Origin: an uncultured Collinsella sp. | GTDB lineage: Bacteria > Actinomycetota > Coriobacteriia > Coriobacteriales > Coriobacteriaceae | Direction: 5' to 3' | Length of the DNA stretch: 59,106 bases | NCBI GenBank assembly: GCA_900540935.1 | Contig: UQHW01000011.1 | Location: forward strand, 1-59,106 | Part shown: piece by piece, positions 36,291-45,311 of the stretch | Layout: every line of letters starts with the position of its first letter | Position numbering within the stretch: the stretch's first letter is position 1 | Translations under genes and position numbers: made by a program | The notes under the pieces: model-generated | The model's database searches: none | What the model was told of the DNA's origin: nothing | What the model saw: the letters and a program-made list of their open reading frames with translations, nothing else

Positions 36291-37424
36291 ATGCAGCAGC
36301 TCACCGAACAAGAAAAGAAACGCATCCAGCGGTACTGCACGTACCCCAAGATCGCAGCGACCGCACTCGTCATGTCGTTCGTAGCATGCCTGTTGATGTT
36401 GCCGCTCCAAATGATCAACGATATCGCGTTCCACCAAAAGGAATTCCAACCCGCGGGCATATATACCGCCATCGCACTCACCGTAATCGAACTCGTCATC
36501 TTTTGCTATTGCGCTCTTGCGCCGCGCTTTGGAATGCAGGGCAGACAGTGGAAGGAGCTGCAGAGCAGGCTTGCGGTAGCCCAGACCAACAAGGACCGTT
36601 CCGCGGAGGTCGCCGGCGTGCTCGCCACACAAGCTGCCGGTCGCCTGCTCAAAAACAGTGATAACGATCTCGCGCGCAACCTGGGCGGCGCCGCGGAGGT
36701 CGCCGGAGCCGTGGGGGCAGTCGCCACGGCGGCAGACGTGCTGGCCGAGACCTCGAGCAATGCCGAGGCCACGGCAAACGCATACGGTATGACGATTCCA
36801 AGCGTCAAGAAGCAGGTCATAGCTCTCGCAGTGGTGCCCGCCATTGTGCTGCTTGGCGTCTACATCCCGCAGTTTGTCCAGGGAAATAACGAGCTTCAGG
36901 TAAGAAAGGCTGCAGCCGCCGAGCAGCTCGCCATCGCGCAAGATGCCTTGGAGCCCGTGTGCAAACGCATCGCGGCAGACGACCCGTACGAGTCGTATCA
37001 CGACTACGGTTACCGTATTATCGGCTATCTGCGCGATAATGACCTCGGCGCTCAAGCAGCCTATGTCTACCTTTCTTTTGATGCAGACGGCATGCTCACG
37101 GACGTCGATTACACCAGTCAGATCGACCCCGAGGCAAGCCTTGCAGACAACCTCGCCCGCGCCGAGCAGGATATCGCGACGCTCTGCGGCCCGCTCAATG
37201 GGCTGGACGTTTCCGTTGCCACACCGGACCTCCTCACGCCATGCAGCCTGTCGGATGAATTTAAACAGGCATTTTTAGCCGGATCCCTATATGAAGAAAT
37301 CAGCATCAAGACGGAGGACGAATCTATCAAGTCGTACTATACCTTTGACACCGAAGCCGCAGAAGAATTCGACGAATACACCCATCCGGAAATCAGCCTC
37401 ATGCTCTCTGCAAAGAAGCATTAG
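36291..37424 (+). CDS. Membrane protein of unknown function bracketed by inverted repeats
   Basis: A 377-residue protein I do not recognise. Two N-terminal helices (about 22-44 and 58-80) are followed by a cytoplasmic alanine-rich helical stretch (about 95-170, AEVAGVLATQAAGRLL and AEVAGAVGAVATAADVLAETSS). A third helix (about 180-200) and an extracellular C-terminal domain of about 170 residues complete it. I chose the ATG at 36291 with GAGTCGAGG 6 bp upstream; an ATG at 36273 is possible. Copies 2 and 3 of the R3 palindrome flank it in opposite orientations, and R1 palindromes lie outside those. No partner gene is adjacent. Confidence 0.75.
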   Translation: MQQLTEQEKKRIQRYCTYPKIAATALVMSFVACLLMLPLQMINDIAFHQKEFQPAGIYTAIALTVIELVIFCYCALAPRFGMQGRQWKELQSRLAVAQTNKDRSAEVAGVLATQAAGRLLKNSDNDLARNLGGAAEVAGAVGAVATAADVLAETSSNAEATANAYGMTIPSVKKQVIALAVVPAIVLLGVYIPQFVQGNNELQVRKAAAAEQLAIAQDALEPVCKRIAADDPYESYHDYGYRIIGYLRDNDLGAQAAYVYLSFDADGMLTDVDYTSQIDPEASLADNLARAEQDIATLCGPLNGLDVSVATPDLLTPCSLSDEFKQAFLAGSLYEEISIKTEDESIKSYYTFDTEAAEEFDEYTHPEISLMLSAKKH

Positions 37425-37466
37425 GGGCTTACGTTCTGATTTCCGCTCGCAAACGCCGTCTATATC

Positions 37467-37651
37467 TCGAGGTCAAATACTTTTCCCGAGAAGTGAACGA
37501 CCGTTTTTGGACCCCCGAAGCATCGACATTTTCAGACGTCAAAACCGCAGGATTTGGCTGCCAAAACCGCAGGAAATTGCATCTCAAAAGCGTCGATGCT
37601 TCGGGGATCCGTTTTTACTCGTTCACTTCTTGGAAAAGTATTAGACCTCGA
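37467..37651. repeat. Long palindromic element R3, copy 3 (185 bp, inverted relative to copies 1 and 2)
   Basis: TCGAGGTCAAATACTTTTCC opens the left arm and CCTCGA closes the right one. Both arms carry AAGTGAACGA, GGACCCCCGAAG and GCATCGAC or their complements. The centre has two AAACCGCAGG units, that is CCTGCGGTTT in the reverse direction. The outer TCGAGG/CCTCGA ends are perfect here. Confidence 0.85.
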
Positions 37652-37664
37652 TTTACAGGCCACT

Positions 37665-37698
37665 CAATGTGACAAAGGGGCCGTCCTTTTGTCACATT
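37665..37698. repeat. Palindromic repeat R1, copy 4
   Basis: CAATGTGACAAAGGGG pairs with CCTTTTGTCACATT with one mismatch. It overlaps the stop codon of the giant ABC gene, whose TAA is 37699-37697. Confidence 0.8.
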
Positions 37699-40600
37699 AT
37701 TCGGAGCGCAAGGCCTCCACGGGATCCTTCCTAGACGCGCTGCGGGCCGGCAGCAGGCCGGCGGCAACCGTCAGCAGTACCGAAATGGCGATGAGCACCA
37801 GCGCATCCTGCATGGGCAGGCTCATCAGGTTGGGGACCTGTTTGGCCGCAAGCGCCCAGGCATTAACCGGAAAGCTCACAAGCACCACGACGACAATGGC
37901 AAAGATGCCGGCAATGAGGCCCTCGATAAAGGTCTCGGCATTGAATACGTTTGCCACGTTGCGCTTTGATGCGCCGATCGCACGCAGGATGCCAATCTCC
38001 TTTTTGCGTTCCAGCACGCTGATGTAGGTGATGATACCGATCATGATGGAGCTCACCACCAGGCTGATACTCACGAATGCGATGAGCACCAAGCTGATGG
38101 TGTTCACGATGTCGGTTACCGAACCCATGATGATGCCCATGTAGTCGGTGTACGAGATTGCCTGCTCATCGTGGCCGGCGGCTTTGACCTGCTTGTTGTA
38201 CGCATCGATGTGATCGAGCACGCGCTCCTTGGCCTCAAAGTCGCGCGGGAAAATCTTGACCGAGATGGGGTCTGCCTCGTCCGCATACCCCAACGTGGTC
38301 AGATTGTTGTCGTAGGTGAGCTTCGACGCCTTGGCATAGCTCATCATGAGCGAACTCAGGTCCTCGGCGTCCATGTTAAAGTGGATGGCACGAGCAAAGG
38401 CGCTCGCATCCACGCGCATGGCGCTCGCCAGGTTGGCAAAGCTCGACGACATCTGCGTCACCATCTGGTCCATAAGGCTCGCAGCCCCGGCTTTGAGCTG
38501 GGACGAAACCGTGGCCGTAATCTCGTCGCTTATCTCCTGCATGATCTGGGCCATAGCCTTCTGGAAATAAGGCGCAAGCTGCTTTTGCACATAATCGGTC
38601 ATCGCCTGCTGCAGGCGCTCGGCCAAGGCATCGCCGCCGAGCGCTTTGAGCTGGGCCAGGATTTGCTGGGCTGCGGCATCATGCTCAAGATATGCCGAGA
38701 ATGCGGCAGCGAGCTTTGACGTGTCCTTAAGATCTTCGGGCGTCAGGGCCTTAAACTGATCAGACTGCAAAAAGCCCTCAAACAGTTGGTTGGCAAGCGT
38801 TCCCACCTGCTGCATTTGCTCGGGCGTGAGTTCCAGACCGTCAAAGATGCCCGAGAAATCTGGGGTTGGCGCTTTGGCCATGATGTCACTAAAGTCGATG
38901 TCCTTCCCAACGCCCGAAAGGTCAATGTCCAGTCCGGATAAGTCGATACCAGAAAGGTCGATACCGCCGGCCGCACCCGAGAGCGCAGATGTATCGAACG
39001 AGAACGCATTCTTCAGCGCCGCCTCGTCCACGCTGAACATGCTGCCCAGATCCACGCCCTGTTTGGCCTCGCCCTGCAGTTCATCGAAAGACTTGCCCGT
39101 AAAGACATCCGTCTCGGGATGCGCAAGCTGTTCTTGCACAATCTGCGAATTGGCGGCACGTTCCATAAGCTGGCGAGTCAGCGCATGCGTATAGGCAATG
39201 CCCGGAGACAATGCACTCGCATTGGCCGTCTCATTAGGTCGCACCACGCCCACAATACGCACGTCAATACCGTCGGCAACTTTGGCCGTCATAAAGTCGG
39301 CGTCGCCAGACATGTCAGTCCACATGCCGGTCTCTTCGTTTTTGCGATAGGCATCGGCCGGCGGCAACACCTTAAACGTCGTAGACAGCGCATCGTCGTA
39401 GGTAAAGTCGGTGCCGGTCTCGGGCGTTTTGACCCCACCGTCAGCCGTCATGGCGCTGTTAACCAGATCGTTGAGCTCATTGATATCCAACGCGCCAATG
39501 CTATAGAGCGTGTAATCGCCCACCGTTCCACGGCTCGAAAGCACCATTACGGCTTCGTTAGCAGACGTAGGCCAATGTCCCGCCACGACATCGTACTGGC
39601 TGTCGAGCAGGCTCTGGTCGTCAATCATCTCGTTAAAGACCGAGGTTCCCATGGATTCCATGCTCACCGTTGCCGCCGAGCTCGCGCCTCCGCTCATGGC
39701 CTCGGTCATGGCGTTGGGCACCAGCCGGACAGGCTTCTCATCGCCCTTCCCGGCACGATAGACAACCGGCGCCACACCATAACCGTACTGGATGGTATTG
39801 ACTTCTTTATCGATGCCATCGCCACCGGCATCGAGCCATGCCTTAAAGCTCGTCATGTCGTTGGACTTAACGCTCGCAAACATATCCTTTACGGCCGTGA
39901 CCACAGGGATCGTATCGGTCCCCTTCATGTTGCCGTCGGTGCCGTCGTCGGACGAACCCTCGTTCTTGGACGTATCGTCATCCGCAGCCCCCTGTCCGCC
40001 CATCATGGACGACAGGTCGTAGTCCTGCTTGGAAATGGTGAGCGGGTAGCTCGAGAGCGTATCCTCCTCGACCTTTTTGATGTAATTGTTCACGCCGTTG
40101 GAGAGCGCCAGAATCGCGGCGATACCGATGATGCCAATCGACCCCGCAAAGGCCGTCATGGCCGTACGGCCCTTTTTGGTCATTAGATTTCGGGCAGAAA
40201 GCCCCAGCGCCGTCACAAAATTCATCGAGGTTTTGCGCGTGGGTTTGGCCTCGCGGCGCGTGGCGTCGGCGACATCGAAAGGATCGGAATCGTCGATAAT
40301 CTTGCCGTCCGCCAGATTGACGATGCGCGTGGCGTACTGGTACGCAAGCTTCGGATTGTGCGTGACCATGATGACCAGACGGTCGCGGGCGACCTCTTTG
40401 AGCAGATCCATGACCTGCACGGATGTCGTTGAGTCCAGGGCGCCGGTCGGCTCGTCGGCAAGGACGATCTCAGGGTCATTTATCAGGGCGCGGGCGATAG
40501 CCACGCGCTGCATCTGCCCGCCCGAAAGCTGGCTCGGGCGCTTGTTCACGTGCTCGCCCAGGCCAACTTTCTCCAACGCCTCGCGCGCACGCTGGCGGCG

Positions 40601-40951
40601 CTCGGCATGCCCCACGCCCGTGAGCGTAAGCGCCAGCTCAACGTTTTCCAAAATGGTCTGATGCGGAATGAGGTTATAGCTCTGGAACACAAAGCCGATG
40701 CGGTTGTTGCGATAGGCATCCCAATCGCGATCGCGAAAATCCTTGGTCGAGATGCCATCGATCAGCAGGTCGCCCGAGTCAAAGTGGTCGAGTCCGCCGA
40801 TAACGTTGAGCATCGTGGTCTTGCCCGAACCTGAGGGACCCAGAATGGCTACGAACTCGTTATCGCGAAAAGACAGGCTTACGCTGTCGAGCGCCACCTG
40901 CGTAAACGACTGCGTGACGTATCGCTTGCAAATATCCTTGAGTTCCAACAT
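37697..40951 (-). CDS. MacB-like ABC transporter, fused ATPase and FtsX-type permease with very large extracellular domain
   Basis: A 1084-residue fusion. The N-terminal ABC ATPase (about 1-225) has Walker A GPSGSGKT at 38-45, LSGGQMQRVAIARAL and VLADEPTGALDS, the MacB/LolD type. A transmembrane helix near 265-285 begins the FtsX permease, then an extracellular part of roughly 600 residues contains a DLSG-repeat patch (about 650-695). Three C-terminal helices (about 950-1075) close the FtsX fold. Usual MacB is about 650 residues, so the external domain is much enlarged. MacB proteins transmit ATP-driven motion to the outside rather than pumping across the bilayer; peptide or antibiotic export is likely but unproven. 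The R1 palindrome overlaps its stop. Confidence 0.85.
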   Translation of the reverse strand: MLELKDICKRYVTQSFTQVALDSVSLSFRDNEFVAILGPSGSGKTTMLNVIGGLDHFDSGDLLIDGISTKDFRDRDWDAYRNNRIGFVFQSYNLIPHQTILENVELALTLTGVGHAERRQRAREALEKVGLGEHVNKRPSQLSGGQMQRVAIARALINDPEIVLADEPTGALDSTTSVQVMDLLKEVARDRLVIMVTHNPKLAYQYATRIVNLADGKIIDDSDPFDVADATRREAKPTRKTSMNFVTALGLSARNLMTKKGRTAMTAFAGSIGIIGIAAILALSNGVNNYIKKVEEDTLSSYPLTISKQDYDLSSMMGGQGAADDDTSKNEGSSDDGTDGNMKGTDTIPVVTAVKDMFASVKSNDMTSFKAWLDAGGDGIDKEVNTIQYGYGVAPVVYRAGKGDEKPVRLVPNAMTEAMSGGASSAATVSMESMGTSVFNEMIDDQSLLDSQYDVVAGHWPTSANEAVMVLSSRGTVGDYTLYSIGALDINELNDLVNSAMTADGGVKTPETGTDFTYDDALSTTFKVLPPADAYRKNEETGMWTDMSGDADFMTAKVADGIDVRIVGVVRPNETANASALSPGIAYTHALTRQLMERAANSQIVQEQLAHPETDVFTGKSFDELQGEAKQGVDLGSMFSVDEAALKNAFSFDTSALSGAAGGIDLSGIDLSGLDIDLSGVGKDIDFSDIMAKAPTPDFSGIFDGLELTPEQMQQVGTLANQLFEGFLQSDQFKALTPEDLKDTSKLAAAFSAYLEHDAAAQQILAQLKALGGDALAERLQQAMTDYVQKQLAPYFQKAMAQIMQEISDEITATVSSQLKAGAASLMDQMVTQMSSSFANLASAMRVDASAFARAIHFNMDAEDLSSLMMSYAKASKLTYDNNLTTLGYADEADPISVKIFPRDFEAKERVLDHIDAYNKQVKAAGHDEQAISYTDYMGIIMGSVTDIVNTISLVLIAFVSISLVVSSIMIGIITYISVLERKKEIGILRAIGASKRNVANVFNAETFIEGLIAGIFAIVVVVLVSFPVNAWALAAKQVPNLMSLPMQDALVLIAISVLLTVAAGLLPARSASRKDPVEALRSE

Positions 40952-41094
40952 GGACGGCAGCCTCTCCCATGCGGACTCACTCGCCCGCTTTCCCCCACAG
41001 TTCGCATTTGATGCGTTTGTCCTACTCTATCCCCATTTTTTGCCGCCACCAGTGAGGAATGTAACGAACCGGTCAAAAACGTCCAGAATGGCAC

Positions 41095-41122
41095 CAAAAA
41101 AGAGGTCCCGAACGGGGCCTCT
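41095..41122 (-). terminator. Rho-independent terminator of the TlpA redox operon
   Basis: On the minus strand the stem AGAGGCCCCG / CGGGACCTCT is followed by TTTTTT. It lies about 80 bp past the TlpA-like stop codon. Confidence 0.85.
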
Positions 41123-41201
41123 ATATGGTGGAGCTTATCTTGAAAGGCAGCGGGCTACTTCGCACAGCGGCGCACGATCTTCGACATGCTTTACGCGTTA
41201 T

Positions 41202-42176
41202 TTACTGCTCGCTCTTCGCGAGCGCCTGATCGATAAGCTTGTTGAGTGCATCGCGCTGTTCGGCAGAAGTGATGCCGCCAACGATCGGGTCTCCTACGAT
41301 ATTGCCCTTTTGGTCGATCACATAAGTGGTCGGGAAGGAGAACAGGTTCGACGTGAACTTGCCGGCATCGCTGTTAGACTTAAACCAAATATTCTTGTAC
41401 GTTATGCCCTTCTTGCTCAGCACGTCTTTTGCATTTGCAATCTCGTCCTTGTTGCCATCGAGCGTAAAGGAATTGACACCCACGACCTGGCCGCCCTTCT
41501 CGGCAAGCTCCTTGTTGAGCTTCTCCAGATCGCCCAACTCCCCCACGCACGGCTTACAGGTGGTAAACCAGAAGTTCATGACGGTAACCTTGTTCTTGGA
41601 GAACAGCTCGTCGCTGTTCACATCGTTGCCGTCCAGATCCTTGCCCTTAAAACTGGGAAACTGTCCTGCTTCCTTGCCCGAGTCGCCCTCGGCAGATGTC
41701 ATACCGGCAGTCGCGGCATCGACGCTGTCACCCGTACTCGGCTGATTTCCGCACCCCGGGAAGTCCTTTTCCAGACGAGCGAGCTTGTCCTCGATCTTCT
41801 TGATCTGCTGCGCACCAGCCTTGAGCGTTTTGAGTTCATCGGCCGTAAAGGAATCCTTAGCCCCGTCTATGGTACTCAGTAGAAAATCTCCGTAGTTGGT
41901 GCCGTCGCCGATCATCGCCGAGTCTTTATTCGCCGCATTGAACACCTTGTCCCATAGGGTATTGTCTTTGGAAAAGATGTCATTTTCCTTTTTCATCAGT
42001 TTCGCGTACAGCGCGGACGCCTCTTCGGCATTGGACACCTTCTTCGCCGTCAGCTCTGCAACCTGGGTGTCGCCGCCCGCAGCTTTGTTTCCCCCGTCTT
42101 TAGGCGCCGTGCACGCCACGAGGCTCAACGCCAGCACGGGCACCATCAACAGTCCCGCAATTGTCGACAGTCTCAT
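41202..42176 (-). CDS. TlpA/ResA-like thioredoxin-fold lipoprotein
   Basis: A 324-residue lipoprotein. The lipobox LVAC places the lipid Cys at 22. A helical linker region of about 140 residues follows, then a thioredoxin domain with the CxxC site CKPC at 207-210 (NFWFTTCKPCVGELGDL) and the cis-Pro segment FSFPTTYVID. It should reduce or exchange disulfides on the outer face of the membrane, taking electrons from the upstream membrane ferredoxin-type protein. It starts 33 bp after that gene and ends the operon. Confidence 0.9.
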   Translation of the reverse strand: MRLSTIAGLLMVPVLALSLVACTAPKDGGNKAAGGDTQVAELTAKKVSNAEEASALYAKLMKKENDIFSKDNTLWDKVFNAANKDSAMIGDGTNYGDFLLSTIDGAKDSFTADELKTLKAGAQQIKKIEDKLARLEKDFPGCGNQPSTGDSVDAATAGMTSAEGDSGKEAGQFPSFKGKDLDGNDVNSDELFSKNKVTVMNFWFTTCKPCVGELGDLEKLNKELAEKGGQVVGVNSFTLDGNKDEIANAKDVLSKKGITYKNIWFKSNSDAGKFTSNLFSFPTTYVIDQKGNIVGDPIVGGITSAEQRDALNKLIDQALAKSEQ

Positions 42177-42209
42177 GTTTTCCTCCGTTATATCGAAGCT
42201 TATAGGTAC

Positions 42210-43112
42210 CTATTTGTTTTCGCAGGCTTGCGCGGACTTGCCGCCCGTCACACCCAGCCCGTAGCGAAAGCTAATGGCATCGACGGGGCACGCACCCACG
42301 CATTTGCCGCAACGGATGCACTCGGCATGGTCGGGCGTACGCGTAACGTCCACGTCCATCTGGCACACCCTGGCGCACTTGCCGCACGAAACGCATTTGC
42401 ACTGGTCAACCTGAATCCCCAGCAACGACACCCTGTTCATGAGCGCATAAAACGCACCGAGGGGGCAGATCCATTTGCAGAAGGGGCGGTAGAACAGCAC
42501 GCTCAGCACCGCAACCACAATGAGAATCGTGAGCTTCCAGGTAAAGAGCTTTCCCAGCGCGGAGCGGATTCCCACATTCATGATGGACAGCGGAATCGCG
42601 CCCTCGAGCACACCTTGCGGGCAGATGTACTTACAAAAGAACGGGTCGCCCATACCCACATCGTTAACCACCAAGACAGGCAACAGCACCACGGTAAACA
42701 GCAACACGGCGTACTTGATGTACGTGAGCGGCTTGAGTTTTTTCGTGGAGAGCTTTTTGCTGGGAATCTTGTGAAGCAGCTCCTGCAGCCAACCAAACGG
42801 GCACAAAAACCCGCATACAAAACGCCCCAACAGCACACCGATCAGAATGAGCGTTCCGGTGACGTAATACGAAAAGTTGAACTTAGACGAGCCCACCACC
42901 GATTGGAACGACCCGATGGGACACGCACCCGCTGCCGCGGGGCACGAATAGCAGTTAAGTCCAGGTACGCAGACTGTTTTTCCCGCACCCTGATAGATGC
43001 TACCCTTGGCAAAGTTTGTCAGGTGAATATTGGTGACCAGCGTCGCCGCCGCCTGAATGAATCCGCGAAATCGGGCCAAAACATGCGACGCAGTGTTTTT
43101 TCTTTTATCCAA
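42210..43112 (-). CDS. NapH/MauN-like membrane 4Fe-4S protein
   Basis: A 300-residue integral membrane iron-sulfur protein. A Cys cluster (GLNCYSCPAAAGACPIG) comes first, then helices with the NapH-type motifs CGFLCPFGWLQ and CKWICPLGAFY. Two 4Fe-4S ferredoxin motifs (CKCVSCGKCARVCQ and CIRCGKCVGACP) close the C-terminus. It should pass electrons from cytoplasm to the outer face. I chose the TTG at 43112 because GGAG lies about 9 bp upstream and it overlaps the stop of the CXXC peptide by 8 bp, which fits coupled translation. The frame is open upstream but that stretch is the coding region of the peptide. Confidence 0.85.
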   Translation of the reverse strand: MDKRKNTASHVLARFRGFIQAAATLVTNIHLTNFAKGSIYQGAGKTVCVPGLNCYSCPAAAGACPIGSFQSVVGSSKFNFSYYVTGTLILIGVLLGRFVCGFLCPFGWLQELLHKIPSKKLSTKKLKPLTYIKYAVLLFTVVLLPVLVVNDVGMGDPFFCKYICPQGVLEGAIPLSIMNVGIRSALGKLFTWKLTILIVVAVLSVLFYRPFCKWICPLGAFYALMNRVSLLGIQVDQCKCVSCGKCARVCQMDVDVTRTPDHAECIRCGKCVGACPVDAISFRYGLGVTGGKSAQACENK

Positions 43113-43251
43113 TTCCGATACACTCCAAGCACAGCCTAATTGCTTTGGCCAGCACGGCGTCTGCCTCGCCGCGCATAACGCCAAAGCCAACCATGGCTAC
43201 CCCAACGATCAGTAAAGCCACCTGCGCCACAGGCTTAATCGCTTTGAACAA
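43105..43251 (-). CDS. CD1871A-family CXXC-motif peptide (48 aa)
   Basis: A 48-residue peptide read from a TTG start with AAAGGAG 8 bp upstream. A short basic head, one membrane helix (about 9-26, VAQVALLIVGVAMVGFGV), a charged MRGEADAVLAKA segment and the C-terminal CLECIGIG make it up. The terminal CLECIGIG matches what I know of the CD1871A family of CXXC peptides in clostridia, where it also precedes a ferredoxin-type membrane protein and a TlpA-like protein. It is the first gene of the operon and overlaps the next. It may deliver or hold a metal or thiol; no function is established. Confidence 0.8.
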   Translation of the reverse strand: MFKAIKPVAQVALLIVGVAMVGFGVMRGEADAVLAKAIRLCLECIGIG

Positions 43252-43341
43252 CCTGACCACTCCTTTCGTTACGCGACCATTGGACCATATCGACTATAAA
43301 ATCCGTGTTAAGCGCGATTTGGAATGTGCAAGGAGACCGTT

Positions 43342-44016
43342 ATGCGTATTTTGATCGTCGAAGACGAGCGAGCACTGTGCGACACGATCGCACGCAGCTT
43401 GCGAAACCTGGCATACAGCGTCGACTGCTGCCATGATGGGCAGGAGGCGCTCGACCTACTAGGCGTTGAATCCTTTGACCTCGTGGTACTCGATCTAAAC
43501 CTTCCCCGTATCGACGGCATGACCGTGCTCAGGGAACTTAGGAAAACCGACTGCGAGACCAAGGTACTGATTCTGTCCGCGCGTGGCGAAGTATCCGATA
43601 AAGTCGCCGGACTCGATGCCGGCGCCAACGATTACCTTACCAAGCCGTTTCATCTTGACGAGCTGGCGGCGCGCATCCGCAGCCTCACGCTCAGACGCTT
43701 TACGCAAAACGACGTTGTTCTAACCTGTGGATCGTTGAGCTTTGACACCAAGGCGCGCATCGCCTCCGTAGACAGCGATACCCTGTCTCTCACACGCAAA
43801 GAAACGGGAATCCTGGAATACCTGATGCTTAATCAAGGACGTCCAGTGAGTCAGGAGGAGCTTATCGAGCACGTTTGGGATAGCACTGTAAACAGCTTTA
43901 GCAACGCAACCCGCGTTCACATCTCGTCGCTCCGAAAGAAGTTGCACAGCGCTTTGGGATACGACCCGATTCGCAATCGGATTGGAGAGGGCTACGTCAT
44001 GGAGGATGGCGAATGA
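43342..44016 (+). CDS. OmpR-family response regulator
   Basis: A 224-residue regulator: receiver domain (1-115) with phospho-acceptor Asp51 (VVLDLNLPRIDG) and Lys in the LTKPFHLDEL motif, then a winged-helix DNA-binding domain (about 130-222, ETGILEYLMLNQGRPVSQEELIEHVW). The ATG at 43342 has AAGGAG. It overlaps the kinase gene by 4 bp. It is divergent from the CXXC-peptide/NapH/TlpA operon with only 90 bp between starts, so that operon is the likely target. Confidence 0.92.
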   Translation: MRILIVEDERALCDTIARSLRNLAYSVDCCHDGQEALDLLGVESFDLVVLDLNLPRIDGMTVLRELRKTDCETKVLILSARGEVSDKVAGLDAGANDYLTKPFHLDELAARIRSLTLRRFTQNDVVLTCGSLSFDTKARIASVDSDTLSLTRKETGILEYLMLNQGRPVSQEELIEHVWDSTVNSFSNATRVHISSLRKKLHSALGYDPIRNRIGEGYVMEDGE

Positions 44017-45152
44017 AAGGGCTTTCGCTGCAATGGCGCATAACGATCATGACGGCACTGCTGACGTGTGCGGCGTGCGTGCTGACGAACTGCCTGGTCG
44101 GCTATACGGGCATGCGCTACATGGATGCCATCGGCAGTGGCATCTCGGCCCTTAGCGCAGCCGACGTAGATACACCTCAGGAGTTTGACCCAACGAAGGG
44201 GAGCCTCGATGACGAGGTCACGATCGTCGTAAACGATGCGCAGGAGTCCTTTGGCATGACAGCTTGGTGCATCACGGCTGGAGTCACGCTGCTCGGCGGC
44301 GTGCTGGCATACTTTGTGAGCGGTCGCGCGCTCAAGCCGCTACGGTCTTTTGCCACCCAGGTAGAACGCGTGCAGCCTGACAACCTAAGCGAAATCAGAC
44401 TCAGTGAAGATGTGCCCACCGAGCTACAACGATGTAGCGCCTCCTTCAACGACATGATCGCTCGTCTTGGCGAAGGGTTCTCTTCACAGCGTCAGTTTAC
44501 CGGCAACGCCGCACACGAGCTGCGCACCCCGCTCGCCCTTATGCAAGCACAGATTGAACTATTCATCTCCGAGCACTCCGGTTTGCAACCCGAAACAGCC
44601 GAGCTGCTCGGCCTGCTGCAAGAACAAACCGAGCGCATGTCTCGAATGACCAAGGTATTACTCGAGATGAGTGAGCTCCGCAGCGTTCCTTGCGAGGACG
44701 ATGTTGAACTTGGCCCCTTGTCCGAAGAGGTCCTCACCGACCTTGCGCCACTTGCCGAAAAGAAGGGCATGGCCCTCAATTGTGCTGGAGACGCTTTAGT
44801 AATCGGGAGCGACACGCTCCTCTATCGGCTGGTGTTTAACCTGGTCGAAAATGCCATCCGTTACAGCCGTCCCGACTCGACTGTCAGCGTCTCTATCTGC
44901 GATACCGATAGTCACGTATTCCTGCGGGTCAAGGACCAGGGCCCGGGAATACCCAAACAGTACCGTGAGAGCATCTTCCAACCATTCTTTCGCCTGGATA
45001 AATCCCGCAGCAGGGCATACGGCGGCGCAGGACTCGGGCTAGCGCTTGTCTGGGAGATTGCGGCGCTTCACGGTGGCACGGTAGAGGTCGAAACAAGTTC
45101 CGAGAACGGGACCGTGATGCTCGTGACCCTCTCAAAGGGGGCCACCACGTGA
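44013..45152 (+). CDS. Sensor histidine kinase
   Basis: A 379-residue membrane kinase. Two helices (about 10-30 and 82-104) enclose a short external loop of about 50 residues, followed by HAMP, HisKA with His168 (NAAHELRTPLA), and HATPase with N box NLVENAIRYS and the DQGPGIP and GGAGLGLAL boxes. It pairs with the OmpR regulator in front (ATGA overlap). The small external loop and the neighbouring operon suggest sensing of redox or envelope state, which is inference. Confidence 0.92.
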   Translation: MKGLSLQWRITIMTALLTCAACVLTNCLVGYTGMRYMDAIGSGISALSAADVDTPQEFDPTKGSLDDEVTIVVNDAQESFGMTAWCITAGVTLLGGVLAYFVSGRALKPLRSFATQVERVQPDNLSEIRLSEDVPTELQRCSASFNDMIARLGEGFSSQRQFTGNAAHELRTPLALMQAQIELFISEHSGLQPETAELLGLLQEQTERMSRMTKVLLEMSELRSVPCEDDVELGPLSEEVLTDLAPLAEKKGMALNCAGDALVIGSDTLLYRLVFNLVENAIRYSRPDSTVSVSICDTDSHVFLRVKDQGPGIPKQYRESIFQPFFRLDKSRSRAYGGAGLGLALVWEIAALHGGTVEVETSSENGTVMLVTLSKGATT

Positions 45153-45311
45153 TCCGACTGTCCAGGGGTCCCACGGGACTGCGGACAAAAAGTTGGACCA
45201 TCGGGTCCGGTTTGGAGTCCGCATGACATACAGTAGAGCCGTGGTGGAGAGGGCCGGGGCCGCGTGCCCGCGCTACAATAAACTCCGCGAATCACCGGCG
45301 AAAGGAACACG

